In this document: in pieces, positions 7,935-17,429 of the stretch | How the letters are laid out: the number at the start of each line of letters is the position of its first letter | How positions within the stretch are numbered: the stretch's first letter is position 1 | Assembly: GCA_903855945.1 (NCBI GenBank) | Contig: CAIOAK010000205.1 | Coordinates: forward strand, 16,421-80,420 | Direction of reading: 5' to 3' | Source: an uncultured Anaeromyxobacter sp. | Lineage (GTDB): Bacteria > Myxococcota > Myxococcia > Myxococcales > Anaeromyxobacteraceae | DNA: 64,000 nt | Translations under genes and position numbers: made by a program | The notes under the pieces: model-generated | Seen by the model: only the letters and a program-made list of their open reading frames with translations | Databases searched by the model: none | Told to the model about the DNA's origin: nothing

Positions 7935-8882
7935 ATGAGAGGTCCAGGCCCCAACGACCCCTGCTGGTGCGGCAGCGGGAAGAAGTACAAGAAGTGCCAC
8001 CGCGACCGGGACGCCGAGGCGCCTCCGACCGACAGGAAGGTGCGCGCCGGCACGGTCACGCCGATGCGCGCGGTGGCGCCGTCCATCCCGCGCCCCAGCT
8101 ACGCCCGGACGGGCCGTCCGCGCCCCGCGCCGCGGATCGCCGACCCCGCCGACCGGATCGCCCGGATGCGCCGGGCCGGCCGCGCCGCCGCCGAGGTCCT
8201 CGCGGAGGTCTCCCGCGCCGCCCGCGTCGGGGTCACCACCGACGAGCTCGACGTGATCGCCCACGAGGCCTGCATCGCCCGCGGCGCCTATCCGAGCCCG
8301 CTCAACTACCACGGCTTCCCCAAGGCCATCTGCACGTCGGTGAACGAGGTGATCCTCCACGGCATCCCGGACAGCCGGCCGCTCCAGGAGGGGGACATCG
8401 TCGGCCTCGACGTCACGCTCTACCTCGACGGGGTGCACGGCGACTGCTGCGCCACGGTTCCCGTGGGGAGGGTGGACGACGAGTCGGAGCGCCTCCTGCG
8501 GGTCGCCGAGGAGTGCATGATGAAGGGGGTCGGCGCGGTGCGGCCGGGGCGCCCGGTGTCCGACATCGGGAGGGCGGTGGAGGCCCACGCGTCCGCCCAC
8601 GGCTACGGGGTGGTGCGCTCCTTCTGCGGCCACGGCATCGGAGAGGACTTCCACGCCGAGCCCCAGGTGCTCCACTACTTCGAGCCGGGCGCCCGGGAAC
8701 TCATGCAGGCCGGCATGACCTTCACGGTCGAGCCGATGATCACCGTGGGGGACGAGCGGCACGTCGTCTGGCCCGACGGGTGGACCGCGGTCACCGCCGA
8801 CGGCAAGCGGGCGGCCCAGTTCGAGCACACGGTGCTCGTCACCGACACCGGCGTCGAGATCCTCACCGCCCTGCCGCGGTGA
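7935..8882 (+). CDS. map: Methionine aminopeptidase type I with SEC-C zinc motif
   Basis: This 315-residue enzyme removes the initiator methionine from new proteins. Residues ~3-20 are a SEC-C-type zinc motif (PNDPCWCGSGKKYKKCH), as in the ribosome-binding MetAPs of actinobacteria and SecA tails, followed by a Pro-rich linker. The catalytic domain contains NYHGFPKAICTSVNEV, the metal ligands in GLDVTL and HGDCCAT, the GHGIGEDFH His, EPMI and the final Glu in FEHTVLV. Its 3' end overlaps that of rsmE by 20 bases (convergent). Confidence 0.93.
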   Translation: MRGPGPNDPCWCGSGKKYKKCHRDRDAEAPPTDRKVRAGTVTPMRAVAPSIPRPSYARTGRPRPAPRIADPADRIARMRRAGRAAAEVLAEVSRAARVGVTTDELDVIAHEACIARGAYPSPLNYHGFPKAICTSVNEVILHGIPDSRPLQEGDIVGLDVTLYLDGVHGDCCATVPVGRVDDESERLLRVAEECMMKGVGAVRPGRPVSDIGRAVEAHASAHGYGVVRSFCGHGIGEDFHAEPQVLHYFEPGARELMQAGMTFTVEPMITVGDERHVVWPDGWTAVTADGKRAAQFEHTVLVTDTGVEILTALPR

Positions 8883-9615
8883 CCCGCCGCAGCCACATCT
8901 CCACCTGGGCCACCGCGAAGGGGACCGCCACGTCCACGCGCAGCGGACGAGGACCGAGCGTGAAGGGGGCGAATCCGCGCTCCGCGAGCGTGCGGGCCTC
9001 GTACTCCGTGAGCCCGCCCTCCGGCCCGATGGCGATCACGGCGCGCGCGGCCGCCGCGCCGACCGACTCGACCGGCCCCGGAGCGCCCGGGTGGGCGAGG
9101 AGGCGAGCCTCCCGGCCGGGCGGGAAGAGCCCGTCGAGGTGATCCTCCACGAAGGGCTTGAAATGGCGGTGGAGCGACACCTCGGGGGGAACGGTGTCCC
9201 GCCCCTGCTCCAGCCCGAGCCGGACCTCCGCCTCCATCGCCGCGGGGTCGAGGAGAGGGGAGGCGAAGAAGGACTTCTCCACCCGGTAGGTGCCGACGAG
9301 CGCGAGCCGCTTCACCCCCATGGACGCCACCGCCTGCAGCACCTTCCGAAGGATCTTGGGGCGCGGGAGCGCGAGGACGAGGGAGACCGGGGAGGGCGCA
9401 GGGGGCGGGTCGCCCAGGCGGACGGCGAGCTGCACGAGCTCGGGGGTGGCCGCGAGGATCCGGGCCTCGCCCACCGTCCCGCGCCAGAGCCCGGCCACCA
9501 GGCGGTCGCCGGGTGCGGCGCGCAGGACCTCGACCACGTGGCGGGCCCGGCGCCCCCGCACGTGGGCCACGCCGTCGCCGTCCACCTCTTCTTCGTCGAG
9601 GAGCAGGAGGTTCAA
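8863..9615 (-). CDS. rsmE: 16S rRNA (uracil-1498-N3)-methyltransferase
   Basis: This 250-residue SPOUT methyltransferase of the RsmE family has an N-terminal PUA-like domain (HVRGRRARHVVEVLRAAPGDRL) and a C-terminal knot domain with LALPRPKILRKVLQAVASMGVKRL, then AIGPEGGLTEYEA for SAM binding. RsmE uses SAM to methylate U1498 of 16S rRNA in the small subunit. The final knot segment (LGPRPLRVDVAVPFAVAQVE) departs from the usual LG-x-x-ILR-x-ETA, an unusual variation at the cofactor loop. Confidence 0.9.
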   Translation of the reverse strand: MNLLLLDEEEVDGDGVAHVRGRRARHVVEVLRAAPGDRLVAGLWRGTVGEARILAATPELVQLAVRLGDPPPAPSPVSLVLALPRPKILRKVLQAVASMGVKRLALVGTYRVEKSFFASPLLDPAAMEAEVRLGLEQGRDTVPPEVSLHRHFKPFVEDHLDGLFPPGREARLLAHPGAPGPVESVGAAAARAVIAIGPEGGLTEYEARTLAERGFAPFTLGPRPLRVDVAVPFAVAQVEMWLRRVTAAGR

Positions 9616-9632
9616 TGGGGTACCATGCCGCG

Positions 9633-9959
9633 ATGGCCGAGAAGCCCCCCTACTGGTACCTCATCTCCGTGCTCGCGAGCACCCTCCCGCTCGAGCCGGA
9701 GCTGGCCATGAGCCTGTACGAGGTCGCCTCCTCCCTCCACCGGAGCGGCGAGGGGCACGGCGAGGTCCAGCAGGACCGGATCGAGGGGAGGGTGACGAAC
9801 CTCCACCGCTCCTATGCGGTCGGGTCCATCTCCGGACCGGGCTTCGAGGCGGATGTGGAGATGCCGGCGGGGAAGGGGAAGGTGCGCTTCCTGCTCACCC
9901 GGGAGGGGCTCGACCTGGGGAAGCGGCGCGCGCGGCTCGACGCGGCGCTGCGCAACTGA
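9633..9959 (+). CDS. Conserved-looking hypothetical protein
   Basis: This is a 108-residue soluble protein with no signal or membrane segment and no family I recognise. It begins MAEKPPYWYLISVLASTLPL, is mixed alpha/beta and rich in charged residues, and ends with RARLDAALRN. An alternative ATG at 9614 would overlap the divergent rsmE start. Third-position G/C is high throughout, supporting real coding. The head-to-head position with rsmE implies a shared, very short promoter. Confidence 0.6.
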   Translation: MAEKPPYWYLISVLASTLPLEPELAMSLYEVASSLHRSGEGHGEVQQDRIEGRVTNLHRSYAVGSISGPGFEADVEMPAGKGKVRFLLTREGLDLGKRRARLDAALRN

Positions 9960-10003
9960 GCCCCAGCCTGGCGATCGGGCGCGCTCCGGGTTATCCACGG
10001 AGG

Positions 10004-10504
10004 ATGAACCTCCGAGCCGCCGCCGCCCTCCTCGCCCTCGCCCTCGCGGGATGCGCCACCTATCCCACCGTTCCCTTCGAGGGCGCGAGCTACCAGACCG
10101 GCAACGACTTCTCCGCCTACCGCACCTTCGAGTTCGTCCCGCTCCCGGCGGGATCGGCGCGCCTGGTCGCCTCCCTCGACTACTTCGACGTCGAGGGGGT
10201 GCTGGCGCGGGACCTCTCCACCGCCGGCAACCTGGCCCGTTCGATCAGCGGGTCGCCCGACCTCTACGTGGCCTACTACCAGGGCGGGCGCCAGGTGGAC
10301 GTGCAGGCCTGGGGCTACACGACGGCCGGGAATCCGGTGGTGGACGTGGTGGACGTGCCCTCCTCCTGCCTCGTGGTGGACCTGATCGATGCGCGCCGGA
10401 TGGTGCTCGTCTGGCGCGGCATCGCCACCGACGCGCTCACCGGGCAGCAGTCCCTCGACCCGGCCATCCGCCAGATGCTGCGCGGCTGGCCCCCGCGGGG
10501 ATAG
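10004..10504 (+). CDS. DUF4136-like lipoprotein
   Basis: The 166-residue protein has a lipoprotein signal with lipobox LALAGC at ~residue 17. The mature part starts with a DFSAYRTFEF pattern and ends with DPAIRQMLRGWPP, as in DUF4136 lipoproteins (typically YxTFxW near the N-terminus and an Ixxxl tail). It is probably anchored to the outer membrane. No function is established for the family. The ATG sits immediately after GGAGG, closer than usual. Confidence 0.75.
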   Translation: MNLRAAAALLALALAGCATYPTVPFEGASYQTGNDFSAYRTFEFVPLPAGSARLVASLDYFDVEGVLARDLSTAGNLARSISGSPDLYVAYYQGGRQVDVQAWGYTTAGNPVVDVVDVPSSCLVVDLIDARRMVLVWRGIATDALTGQQSLDPAIRQMLRGWPPRG

Positions 10505-10521
10505 CTCCGGGGTCGCGGCGG

Positions 10522-11727
10522 CTAGAACGCGCCCGCGAAGTGCTCGTCGGCGATCTGCCGGGCGAGCTCGAGCGAGCTCGTGAAGGCGGGCGAGATGGGG
10601 TTGAGCACGTGCAGGGTGTCCCCCGCCCGCTCCACGATGAAGTCCATGAGCAGCGTCTTCGTCCGCCAGTCCACGAGCTGGGGGCGGATCCCCACCTTGT
10701 CGGCCCGCTCCACCTCGGCGGGGTCGAAGCCGTGGACGAGACGCGCCGCGTCCCGGTGCAGGAAGGCGGGCAGGTACTTCCGGGGCTCGGAGAGGGCCAC
10801 CGAGCGGAACCCGGCGTTCCGGAAGAAGAGGATGGCGTCCTCGGCGAGGATGCGGGGGGCGTCGCCGTCCACCCCCGCCAGGATCCCGTAGTTCTCGCGC
10901 CCGAAGGCCGGGATGGCGGTGGGGCCGAGGTAGACGTCGCCCTTTACACTACGAGTGAAGTGCACCCCCAGGAAGGGGTTGCGGGGGTCGGGAACCGGGT
11001 AGATGTTGCCGTTCACGGCGAGCCGCGCCCCCGGCCGGAGCTTCCGGTAGATGCCCTTGAAGGGGATGAGCCGGTAGTGCTCCCCCACGCCGAAGAAGCG
11101 GGCCACCCGGTCGCAGTGGGCGCCGGCCGCGTTCACGAGCCGCCCGTAGGACACCGGCCCCGCGCTCGTGCGGATCGCGCCCGGTCCCGCCGCGCCCAGC
11201 ACCTCCACGCCGGTCCGGATGCGCACCCGGCCGCTCCCGGTGAGGTCGGCCTGCATCGAGGCGAGCACCGCCTTCGGATCGACCACCGCCGTCATCCGGG
11301 ACCAGAGCGCCCGTCCCACGGTCCGGGCCGAGGGCTCCACCTCGGCGAGCCCCTTCTCGTCCAGCATCTCGACTCGAGCCCCGTTGGCGGCGGCCCGGCG
11401 GGCCAGCTCGTCGAGGATGGGGAGCTCCGCCTCCTCCCGGGCGACGATCACCTTGCCGGATTCCAGGAGCGGGAGCCCCTTCTCCAGGCAGTAGCCCCGC
11501 ATGGCCATGTTCCCGGCCAGGCAGGTCCTCGCCTTGCGGCTGTCGGGCGCGTAGTAGATGCCGGCGTGGAGCACGCCCGAGTTTCGCCCCGAGGCGTGGC
11601 GCCCCAGCCCCTCCTCCTTCTCCAGCAGGAGGACGTCCCGGGCGCCGCGGGCGGCGAACTCCCGCGCCAGGCCCAGGCCGATGATCCCGGCCCCCACGAT
11701 GACGATGTCGGCGCGCTCTGCGGTCAC
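10522..11727 (-). CDS. lhgO: L-2-hydroxyglutarate oxidase
   Basis: The 401-residue flavoprotein oxidises L-2-hydroxyglutarate to 2-oxoglutarate and passes electrons to quinone. The N-terminal FAD dinucleotide motif is VIVGAGIIGLGLAREFAARG, followed by LLLEKEEGLGRHASGRNSGV; the C-terminal FAD loop lies in the LNPISPAFTSSLELARQIAD region. Full-length agreement with LhgO/YgaF-type proteins is clear (YRLIPFKGIYRKL, HFTRSVKGDVYLGPTA). A short stretch around HFTRSVK uses rare A/T-ending codons because a dispersed palindrome is embedded there. Confidence 0.92.
   Translation of the reverse strand: MTAERADIVIVGAGIIGLGLAREFAARGARDVLLLEKEEGLGRHASGRNSGVLHAGIYYAPDSRKARTCLAGNMAMRGYCLEKGLPLLESGKVIVAREEAELPILDELARRAAANGARVEMLDEKGLAEVEPSARTVGRALWSRMTAVVDPKAVLASMQADLTGSGRVRIRTGVEVLGAAGPGAIRTSAGPVSYGRLVNAAGAHCDRVARFFGVGEHYRLIPFKGIYRKLRPGARLAVNGNIYPVPDPRNPFLGVHFTRSVKGDVYLGPTAIPAFGRENYGILAGVDGDAPRILAEDAILFFRNAGFRSVALSEPRKYLPAFLHRDAARLVHGFDPAEVERADKVGIRPQLVDWRTKTLLMDFIVERAGDTLHVLNPISPAFTSSLELARQIADEHFAGAF
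10945..10959. repeat. Dispersed palindrome, copy A (in lhgO)
   Basis: TACACTACGAGTGAA differs from the window-wide motif TTCACT-N3-AGTGAA at one position. It forces the codons ACT CGT AGT GTA in lhgO, against the strict G/C third-position bias around it. Confidence 0.5.
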
Positions 11728-11797
11728 GGGCGGATGCTAGCCGAGCGGCGCGCGAACCGTTAGAACCATTCTCCCACCCGGTCCGGAGGTCATTCCC

Positions 11798-12781
11798 GTG
11801 TTTCGAGCCATCCTCGTCGAGAAGAGCGAGTCCGGGCAGTCCGTGCGCGTGGCCGAGGTCGACGAGGCATCGCTCCCCGTCGGCGACGTCCTCGTCCGGG
11901 TCGAGCGCTCCACCGTCAACTACAAGGACGCGCTGGCCATCACCGGGAAGGGGCCGGTCATCCGGAAGTTCCCCATGATCCCCGGAATCGACGGCGCCGG
12001 CGTGGTGGCCGAGTCCGCGCACGCCTCATTCCGCCCTGGCGACCGGGTGCTCGTGAACGGCTACGGCGTGGGCGAGGGGCACTGGGGGTGCCTGGCTGGA
12101 GCCGCGCGGCTCGACGGCAACTGGCTCGTACCCGTCCCCTCCAACTTCACCACGACCCAGGCCATGGCCATCGGCACGGCGGGCTACACCGCCATGCTCT
12201 GCGTGATGGCGCTGCAGCGTCACGGCGTCGCGCCTGGAAAGGGAGACGTTCTCGTCACCGGAGCGGCCGGCGGCGTGGGGAGCGTGGCCATCGCGCTGCT
12301 CGCCGGGCTGGGCTACCGGGTGGTGGCCTCCACCGGTCGCGCCTCGGAGGCGCCCTACCTCACCGCGCTCGGCGCCGCCGAGGTGCTCGATCGTGCCACC
12401 CTCGCCGCGCCCGGGAAGCCGATGCAGAAGGAGCGCTGGGCCGGCGTCGTCGACTCGGTCGGGAGCCAGACCCTCGCGAACGCCTGCGCCTCCACCCGCT
12501 ACGGCGGGACGGTCGCCGCCTGCGGACTCGCCGGCGGCATGGATTTCCCCGCCACGGTGGCCCCGTTCATCCTCCGGGGCGTGACGCTCGCCGGCGTGGA
12601 CAGCGTGATGGCGCCGATGGCGCTCCGCCGGGAGGCCTGGCAGCGGCTCTCCCGGGAGCTCGACACCGGCAAGCTCGCGGCGATGACCCGGGAAATCCCG
12701 CTCGCCGAGGCCATCCCGCTCGCGGGAGAGCTGCTCGCCGGGCGGGTGCGCGGGCGGGTCGTCGTGGACGTGACCCGGTAG
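11798..12781 (+). CDS. acuI: Acrylyl-CoA reductase-like MDR oxidoreductase (AcuI/YhdH)
   Basis: This 327-residue zinc-free medium-chain reductase of the AcuI/YhdH subfamily begins FRAILVEK, with [16 protein letters not shown] and [11 protein letters not shown] near the N-terminus, the NADPH motif [20 protein letters not shown] at ~150, and the subfamily-specific GVDSVMAP. AcuI reduces acryloyl-CoA to propionyl-CoA in DMSP and 3-hydroxypropionate metabolism; YhdH is a close relative. GTG at 11798 follows GGAGG. It is divergent from lhgO across a 70-base gap. Confidence 0.85.
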   Translation: MFRAILVEKSESGQSVRVAEVDEASLPVGDVLVRVERSTVNYKDALAITGKGPVIRKFPMIPGIDGAGVVAESAHASFRPGDRVLVNGYGVGEGHWGCLAGAARLDGNWLVPVPSNFTTTQAMAIGTAGYTAMLCVMALQRHGVAPGKGDVLVTGAAGGVGSVAIALLAGLGYRVVASTGRASEAPYLTALGAAEVLDRATLAAPGKPMQKERWAGVVDSVGSQTLANACASTRYGGTVAACGLAGGMDFPATVAPFILRGVTLAGVDSVMAPMALRREAWQRLSRELDTGKLAAMTREIPLAEAIPLAGELLAGRVRGRVVVDVTR

Positions 12782-12797
12782 TTTTTGACGCGATGTG

Positions 12798-12812
12798 CCA
12801 GGAAAATCCTGG
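12798..12812. promoter_or_regulatory. Inverted repeat upstream of the oxidase operon
   Basis: Perfect 5-base arms CCAGG/CCTGG around AAAAT sit in a short AT-rich stretch between acuI and the Sco gene. A TAAAAT hexamer (~12820) and TTGACA (12832) lie just downstream. It could be an operator for the oxidase operon; no -35/-10 pair with standard spacing is evident. Confidence 0.35.
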
Positions 12813-12841
12813 GGTTGCCATAAAATAGTGTTGACAGGTCT

Positions 12842-13708
12842 ATGTTGGTTCGGCAAGCAAGTGCGGTTGCCATGGCACCGCACCGACGACCTGCAATCCT
12901 GCTCGGATTCCTGGCCCTTCTGGGGGCCTCGCCCGCCGTTGCACAGACCACCGATCTGCTGAAGCGGGAGGTGGCGGCGATCGGCGTCGTCGAGAAGCTC
13001 GGGGCCACGGTTCCGCGCGGCGCCACCTTCACCGATTCAGGAGGGAACCCGGTCCGGTTCTCCGACCTCTCCGGGAAGCCGCTCCTCCTCTCCTTCAACT
13101 ACACGAGCTGTCCGCGCCTCTGCGGCCTCCAGCTCCACGGCATGGCCCGCGCGCTCCGGGACGCGGGCTGGGACGGCGCCGCCTTCGGCGTCGTCTCGGT
13201 CAGCATCGATCCGGAGGAGACGCAGGAGCAGCTCGCCCGGACCCGGCAGCAGCTCACCCACGAGGCGGGCGGGAGCCCGGGGGTCGAGGCGGGCTGGCGA
13301 TTCCTCCGCGGCGACAAGGCCGACGTGGACGCCCTCGCCGACGCGGTGGGCTTCAAGTACCGGTTCGATCCGGCCACGGGCGAGTTCGCGCACCAGGCGA
13401 CGCTCGTCGTCCTCACGGCCGACGGCCGTGTGAGCGGTTACCTCCACGGCATCACCTACCCGGCGACCGCGCTGCGGACCGCGCTCGACCGCGCCGGGTC
13501 GGGCGCCGTGGCCACCGCCGAGCAGCAGCGGAGCATCGGCGGCTTCCTCCTCACCTGCATGGGCTTCGACCCGGCCGACCCGGCCCCGCTGGCCCTGAAG
13601 GTCATGCGCACCGGAGGCGTCCTCGCGATGGCCTTCCTGCTCGTCTTCCTCGGAACCCTGGCGTACCGCGACGTGAAGCGGCGCAGAACGGAGAACCTCA
13701 CCACATGA
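12842..13708 (+). CDS. Sco1/SenC-type copper chaperone for cytochrome oxidase
   Basis: The 288-residue exported protein has a signal peptide ending ASPAVA and a thioredoxin-fold Sco domain. The copper-binding Cys pair is in NYTSCPRLC (~residue 90) and the third ligand His in [11 protein letters not shown] (~residue 182). A membrane helix (~residues 258-276, [16 protein letters not shown]) anchors the C-terminus. Sco delivers copper to the CuA site of subunit II, whose gene overlaps its 3' end by 4 bases. The start may be the ATG at 12842 or at 12872. Confidence 0.9.
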   Translation: MLVRQASAVAMAPHRRPAILLGFLALLGASPAVAQTTDLLKREVAAIGVVEKLGATVPRGATFTDSGGNPVRFSDLSGKPLLLSFNYTSCPRLCGLQLHGMARALRDAGWDGAAFGVVSVSIDPEETQEQLARTRQQLTHEAGGSPGVEAGWRFLRGDKADVDALADAVGFKYRFDPATGEFAHQATLVVLTADGRVSGYLHGITYPATALRTALDRAGSGAVATAEQQRSIGGFLLTCMGFDPADPAPLALKVMRTGGVLAMAFLLVFLGTLAYRDVKRRRTENLTT

Positions 13709-14685
13709 TCCGACTCCCCGACCTCCTGGCCGGAAGCCTGATCGCGGCCGGCCCCGGGTACATGCCCGAACGGGCCTCCAGCGTCGCCGAGGGCGTGGAC
13801 CAGGTCTTCGCGCTCCTCTTCTGGATGAGCGCCTTCTTCCTCGTGGTCATCATCGGGCTCACGGTGCTCTTCGTGATCCGCTACCGGGCCCGGGCCTCGC
13901 GCCCCGGCCCGGAGGCCTCGCCGGACCACTCCACGAAGCTCGAGATCTTCTGGACCGCCATCCCGCTCCTGCTCGTCTTCGTGATCTTCGCGGCCTCCAC
14001 CAAGGTCTACCTGGCCATGACCGAGCTCGAGCCGGGCGCCAACCCGCAGCGGGTCCAGGTGACCGCGCGCAAGTGGTCCTGGTGGTTCGACCACGCCGGC
14101 GGCAAGGGCTCGAAGGAGCTCCACGTGCTCGTCGGGCGGCCGGTGGAGCTCGTCCTCGCCTCCACGGACGTCGTCCACTCGCTCTACGTGCCCCAGTTCC
14201 GGCTGAAGCAGGACGCCGTCCCCGGGCGCTTCACGCGGATGGTCTTCACCCCCACGGTGCCCGGGACCTATCCGATCCTCTGCACCGAGTACTGCGGGAC
14301 GAACCACTCCACGATGTCGGCCGTGGCGGTGGTCCACCCCGACCAGGCCTCCTTCGACGCCTGGGCCGCCGAGGGCAAGGGCGGCGAGGAGTCGCTCCTC
14401 CAGGTCGGCGTCCGGGTCTTCGAGGAAAAGGGCTGCTCGGCCTGCCACAGCGTGGACGGCTCGCCGGGCGTGGGCCCGTCCATCAAGGGCATCTGGGGCA
14501 AGGACGAGAAGCTCACCGACGGGAAGATCGCCAAGGTGGACGAGAACTACATCCGCGAGTCGATCGTGACGCCCGGCGCCAAGATCGTGGCCGGCTTCGA
14601 CGACATGATGCCCCCCGTGCCCCTCGACGACCGGGAGATCCAGGGGATCGTGGCCTACATCCAGAGTCTGAAGGAGGGACCATGA
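13705..14685 (+). CDS. coxB: Cytochrome c oxidase subunit II with fused cytochrome c (caa3)
   Basis: The 326-residue subunit has two membrane helices (~35-60 and ~80-100), the cupredoxin CuA domain with [12 protein letters not shown], and a C-terminal cytochrome c domain with CSACH (~residue 245) and a Met ligand probably in DDMMPPVP. The fused heme domain defines caa3 oxidases, which take electrons directly without a soluble cytochrome c. It is the first structural gene after Sco, with 4-base overlaps on both sides. Confidence 0.95.
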   Translation: MIRLPDLLAGSLIAAGPGYMPERASSVAEGVDQVFALLFWMSAFFLVVIIGLTVLFVIRYRARASRPGPEASPDHSTKLEIFWTAIPLLLVFVIFAASTKVYLAMTELEPGANPQRVQVTARKWSWWFDHAGGKGSKELHVLVGRPVELVLASTDVVHSLYVPQFRLKQDAVPGRFTRMVFTPTVPGTYPILCTEYCGTNHSTMSAVAVVHPDQASFDAWAAEGKGGEESLLQVGVRVFEEKGCSACHSVDGSPGVGPSIKGIWGKDEKLTDGKIAKVDENYIRESIVTPGAKIVAGFDDMMPPVPLDDREIQGIVAYIQSLKEGP

Positions 14686-16352
14686 CCACGGCCCCGGCCG
14701 CCGCGGCGGAGCACGCCGCCGGCGACAGCTACCTCACGCACGGGAAGGGGATCGCCTCCTGGCTCTTCTCCCTCGACCACAAGCGCATCGGCATCATGTA
14801 CCTGGCGCTGATCGTCTTCTCCCTCTTCCTGGGCGGCGTGTTCGCCATGGTGGTCCGCTTCCACCTGTGGGACCCGTCCGGCGGGCTCGTCTCCAACGAC
14901 GCCTACAACAAGATGTTCACGCTGCACGGCGCGGTGATGATCTTCCTGTTCGTCATCCCCGGCATCCCGTCGGCGCTGGGGAACTTCGTCGTCCCGCTCA
15001 TGGTGGGGGCGAAGGACGTCGCCTTCCCCCGGGTGAACCTCCTCTCCTTCTGGCTCTTCGTGGCCGGGGCGGTGCTGTTCATCGCCACGCTGGTGGTGGG
15101 CGGCCTCGACACCGGCTGGACCCTCTACCCGCCCTACAGCCTGGAGTCGTCCCGGGGGCTCGGCATCCTGCTCGCGCTCACCGGCGTCTTCCTGGCCGGG
15201 TTCAGCTCCATCCTCACCGGCGTGAACTTCATCGCCACCATCCACAAGATGCGCGCCCCCGGCCAGGGCTGGTTCGACCTGCCGCTCTTCCTCTGGGCCC
15301 TCTACGCCACCGGCATCATCCAGATCTTCGCCACGCCGGTGCTCGGCATCACGGTCGCGCTCGGCTTCCTGGAGCGGGTCTTCCACCTCGGGATCTTCAT
15401 GCCGGAGTACGGCGGCGACCCGGTGCTCTTCCAGCACTTCTTCTGGTTCTACTCCCACCCCGCCGTCTACATCATGATCCTGCCGGCCATGGGGATCGTG
15501 AGCGAGGTGGTGGCGGTCTTCAGCCGCAAGCCCATCTTCGGCTACAAGTTCATCGCCATGAGCTCGATCGCCATCGCGCTCATCGGCTTCTTCGTCTGGG
15601 GCCACCACATGTTCGTGTCCGGCCAGTCGAAGTGGGCCAACATCATCTTCAGCTTCCTGACCCTGCTCGTGGCCATCCCCTCGGCCATCAAGACGTTCAA
15701 CTGGCTGGCCACCCTGTACAAGGGTCACATCATCCTCAAGACCCCGATGCTCTTCGTGCTCTCCTTCTTCGCCATCTTCGGCGTGGGAGGGCTCACCGGA
15801 CTCTTCCTGGGAACGCTCGCCACCGACATCCCGCTGCACGACACCTACTTCGTGGTGGCCCACTTCCACTTCGTGATGGTCGGGGCGGTGATGATCGCCT
15901 TCCTGGCGGGGCTCTTCTACTGGTGGCCCAAGATGACCGGACGGATGTACGACGAGCGGCTGGGCACGGCCTCGGCGATCCTCATCTTCCTCGGGTTCAA
16001 CGTCACCTTCATCCCCCAGTTCCTGGCCGGCACGATGGGGATGCCGCGCCGCTACGCCACCTACGCCGAGCAGTTCGTGGGGCTGAACCGCGTCTCCACC
16101 GTCGGTGCGGTGCTGCTCGCCGCCGGCCTCGGGGTCGCGCTCTGGGCCTTCGTGGCCTCGCTCCGCCACGGGGCGCGCGCGCCCGCCAACCCCTGGGGCG
16201 CCGCCACGCTGGAGTGGGCCACCAGCTCCCCTCCGCCCCACGACAACTTCGCGGTCGCCCCGCGCGGTGTCCCCCCGTACGACTACACCGGCCTCACCCA
16301 CGCCTCCGACGAGGCGGGGTGGATCCCGGTCCGTCCGGAGGGTGCCCGATGA
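14682..16352 (+). CDS. coxA: Cytochrome c oxidase subunit I, A2-type
   Basis: This 556-residue, 12-helix catalytic subunit holds the low-spin heme and the heme-CuB centre. MFTLHGAVM carries a heme a ligand, YSHPAVYIM the CuB His and cross-linked Tyr, GHHMF the two other CuB His residues, and [12 protein letters not shown] the a3 and a ligands. The usual D-channel Glu of HPEVY is Ala, with YS in front: the signature of A2-type oxidases as in Rhodothermus and Thermus caa3. The K-channel Lys is retained in [10 protein letters not shown]. Translation is coupled to its neighbours through ATGA overlaps. Confidence 0.96.
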   Translation: MTTAPAAAAEHAAGDSYLTHGKGIASWLFSLDHKRIGIMYLALIVFSLFLGGVFAMVVRFHLWDPSGGLVSNDAYNKMFTLHGAVMIFLFVIPGIPSALGNFVVPLMVGAKDVAFPRVNLLSFWLFVAGAVLFIATLVVGGLDTGWTLYPPYSLESSRGLGILLALTGVFLAGFSSILTGVNFIATIHKMRAPGQGWFDLPLFLWALYATGIIQIFATPVLGITVALGFLERVFHLGIFMPEYGGDPVLFQHFFWFYSHPAVYIMILPAMGIVSEVVAVFSRKPIFGYKFIAMSSIAIALIGFFVWGHHMFVSGQSKWANIIFSFLTLLVAIPSAIKTFNWLATLYKGHIILKTPMLFVLSFFAIFGVGGLTGLFLGTLATDIPLHDTYFVVAHFHFVMVGAVMIAFLAGLFYWWPKMTGRMYDERLGTASAILIFLGFNVTFIPQFLAGTMGMPRRYATYAEQFVGLNRVSTVGAVLLAAGLGVALWAFVASLRHGARAPANPWGAATLEWATSSPPPHDNFAVAPRGVPPYDYTGLTHASDEAGWIPVRPEGAR

Positions 16353-17053
16353 GCCACCTGGCCCAGACCGGCACCGCCGGGGCGCCCGAGGACCGGTTCC
16401 TGGCGCACCACTTCCCGGACATGACCGCCCAGTCCCAGACGAGCAAGCTGGGGATCTGGCTCTTCCTGGGCAGCGAGGTCCTCTTCTTCAGCGGGCTCTT
16501 CGTGGCCTACGGAGTCTACCGGGCCAACCACTACGCCCTCTTCCACTACGCCCACCACTTCCTCGACTGGCGCATGGGGGCGCTCAACACCGTGGTCCTG
16601 GTGGGGAGCAGCCTCTCCGCCGCATGGTCGGTGCGCTGCGCCCAGCTCGGCGACCGGCGCGGCCTGCGGATCACGCTGCTGCTCACGCTGCTCCTGGCCG
16701 GGATGTTCCTCGTGGTGAAGTACTTCGAGTACAGCCACAAGCTGCACAACGGGATCGCCTGGGGCGCGGCCTGCCACCCCTCCGAGGAGATCCTCTCCAC
16801 GCTGCCCGCGTCGGTCCGGGCCCTGCCGGTCCCGAAGGACCTCGGCACCTTCTTCAGCATCTACTACCTCATGACCGGACTGCACGGGATCCACGTGCTC
16901 GTGGGCATGGGGCTCTACGTCTGGCTCATCCGGCGTGCCACGCGGGGCGACTTCGGCCCCGGATACTTCGTCCCGGTCGATTCCGTGGCCCTCTACTGGC
17001 ACCTCGTGGACATGATCTGGATCTTCCTCTTCCCGCTCCTCTACCTCATCTGA
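16349..17053 (+). CDS. coxC: Cytochrome c oxidase subunit III
   Basis: The 234-residue membrane protein has five hydrophobic helices (short form, without the first two helices of mitochondrial subunit III). [20 protein letters not shown] begins helix 1, [12 protein letters not shown] is the conserved core, and [19 protein letters not shown] ends the protein as in CoxC/CyoC. Subunit III stabilises the catalytic core during turnover. Its start overlaps the coxA stop. Confidence 0.94.
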   Translation: MSHLAQTGTAGAPEDRFLAHHFPDMTAQSQTSKLGIWLFLGSEVLFFSGLFVAYGVYRANHYALFHYAHHFLDWRMGALNTVVLVGSSLSAAWSVRCAQLGDRRGLRITLLLTLLLAGMFLVVKYFEYSHKLHNGIAWGAACHPSEEILSTLPASVRALPVPKDLGTFFSIYYLMTGLHGIHVLVGMGLYVWLIRRATRGDFGPGYFVPVDSVALYWHLVDMIWIFLFPLLYLI

Positions 17054-17065
17054 TCGGGTGCCTCC

Positions 17066-17422
17066 GTGACCGAACACGCCTCCGCCCGCCCCGCCCACGA
17101 GCCCGGCACCCACGTGATGAGCCCGGGGATCCTCGTCGCCACCGCGGCCTCTCTCATGGTGCTGACCGCCATCACGGTCACCAGTTCCCGGATCGACCTG
17201 GGGCCGTGGAACGTGGTGGTGGCGCTCGCCATCGCCTGCACGAAGGCGACCATCGTGGCCCTCTTCTTCATGCACCTGAAGTACGAGAACCGGTTCCTGA
17301 TGGTGATCCTGATCGCGGCCGCGCTGTTCGCTGCGCTCTTCGTATCCTTCGTGGTATTCGACACGGTGCAGTACCAGCCCGAGATCCGGGCGGCCGACCA
17401 GGCGGTGCGAAAGGGATCCTGA
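17066..17422 (+). CDS. Cytochrome c oxidase subunit IV (CtaF/CyoD-like)
   Basis: This 118-residue membrane protein has three helices: one at ~25-45, one containing NVVVALAIACTKATIVALFFMHLKY, and one at ~80-105. The ALFFMHLKYE motif is the hallmark of prokaryotic subunit IV (COX4_pro). It completes the caa3 operon and likely assists CuB-site assembly. The start is GTG at 17066, 12 bases after coxC. The next gene begins 7 bases after its stop and may share the transcript. Confidence 0.9.
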   Translation: MTEHASARPAHEPGTHVMSPGILVATAASLMVLTAITVTSSRIDLGPWNVVVALAIACTKATIVALFFMHLKYENRFLMVILIAAALFAALFVSFVVFDTVQYQPEIRAADQAVRKGS

Positions 17423-17429
17423 ACGAGCG

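Noticed and set aside
12832..12837. TTGACA as -35 of the oxidase operon
   Set aside because: No -10-like hexamer lies 16-18 bases downstream.
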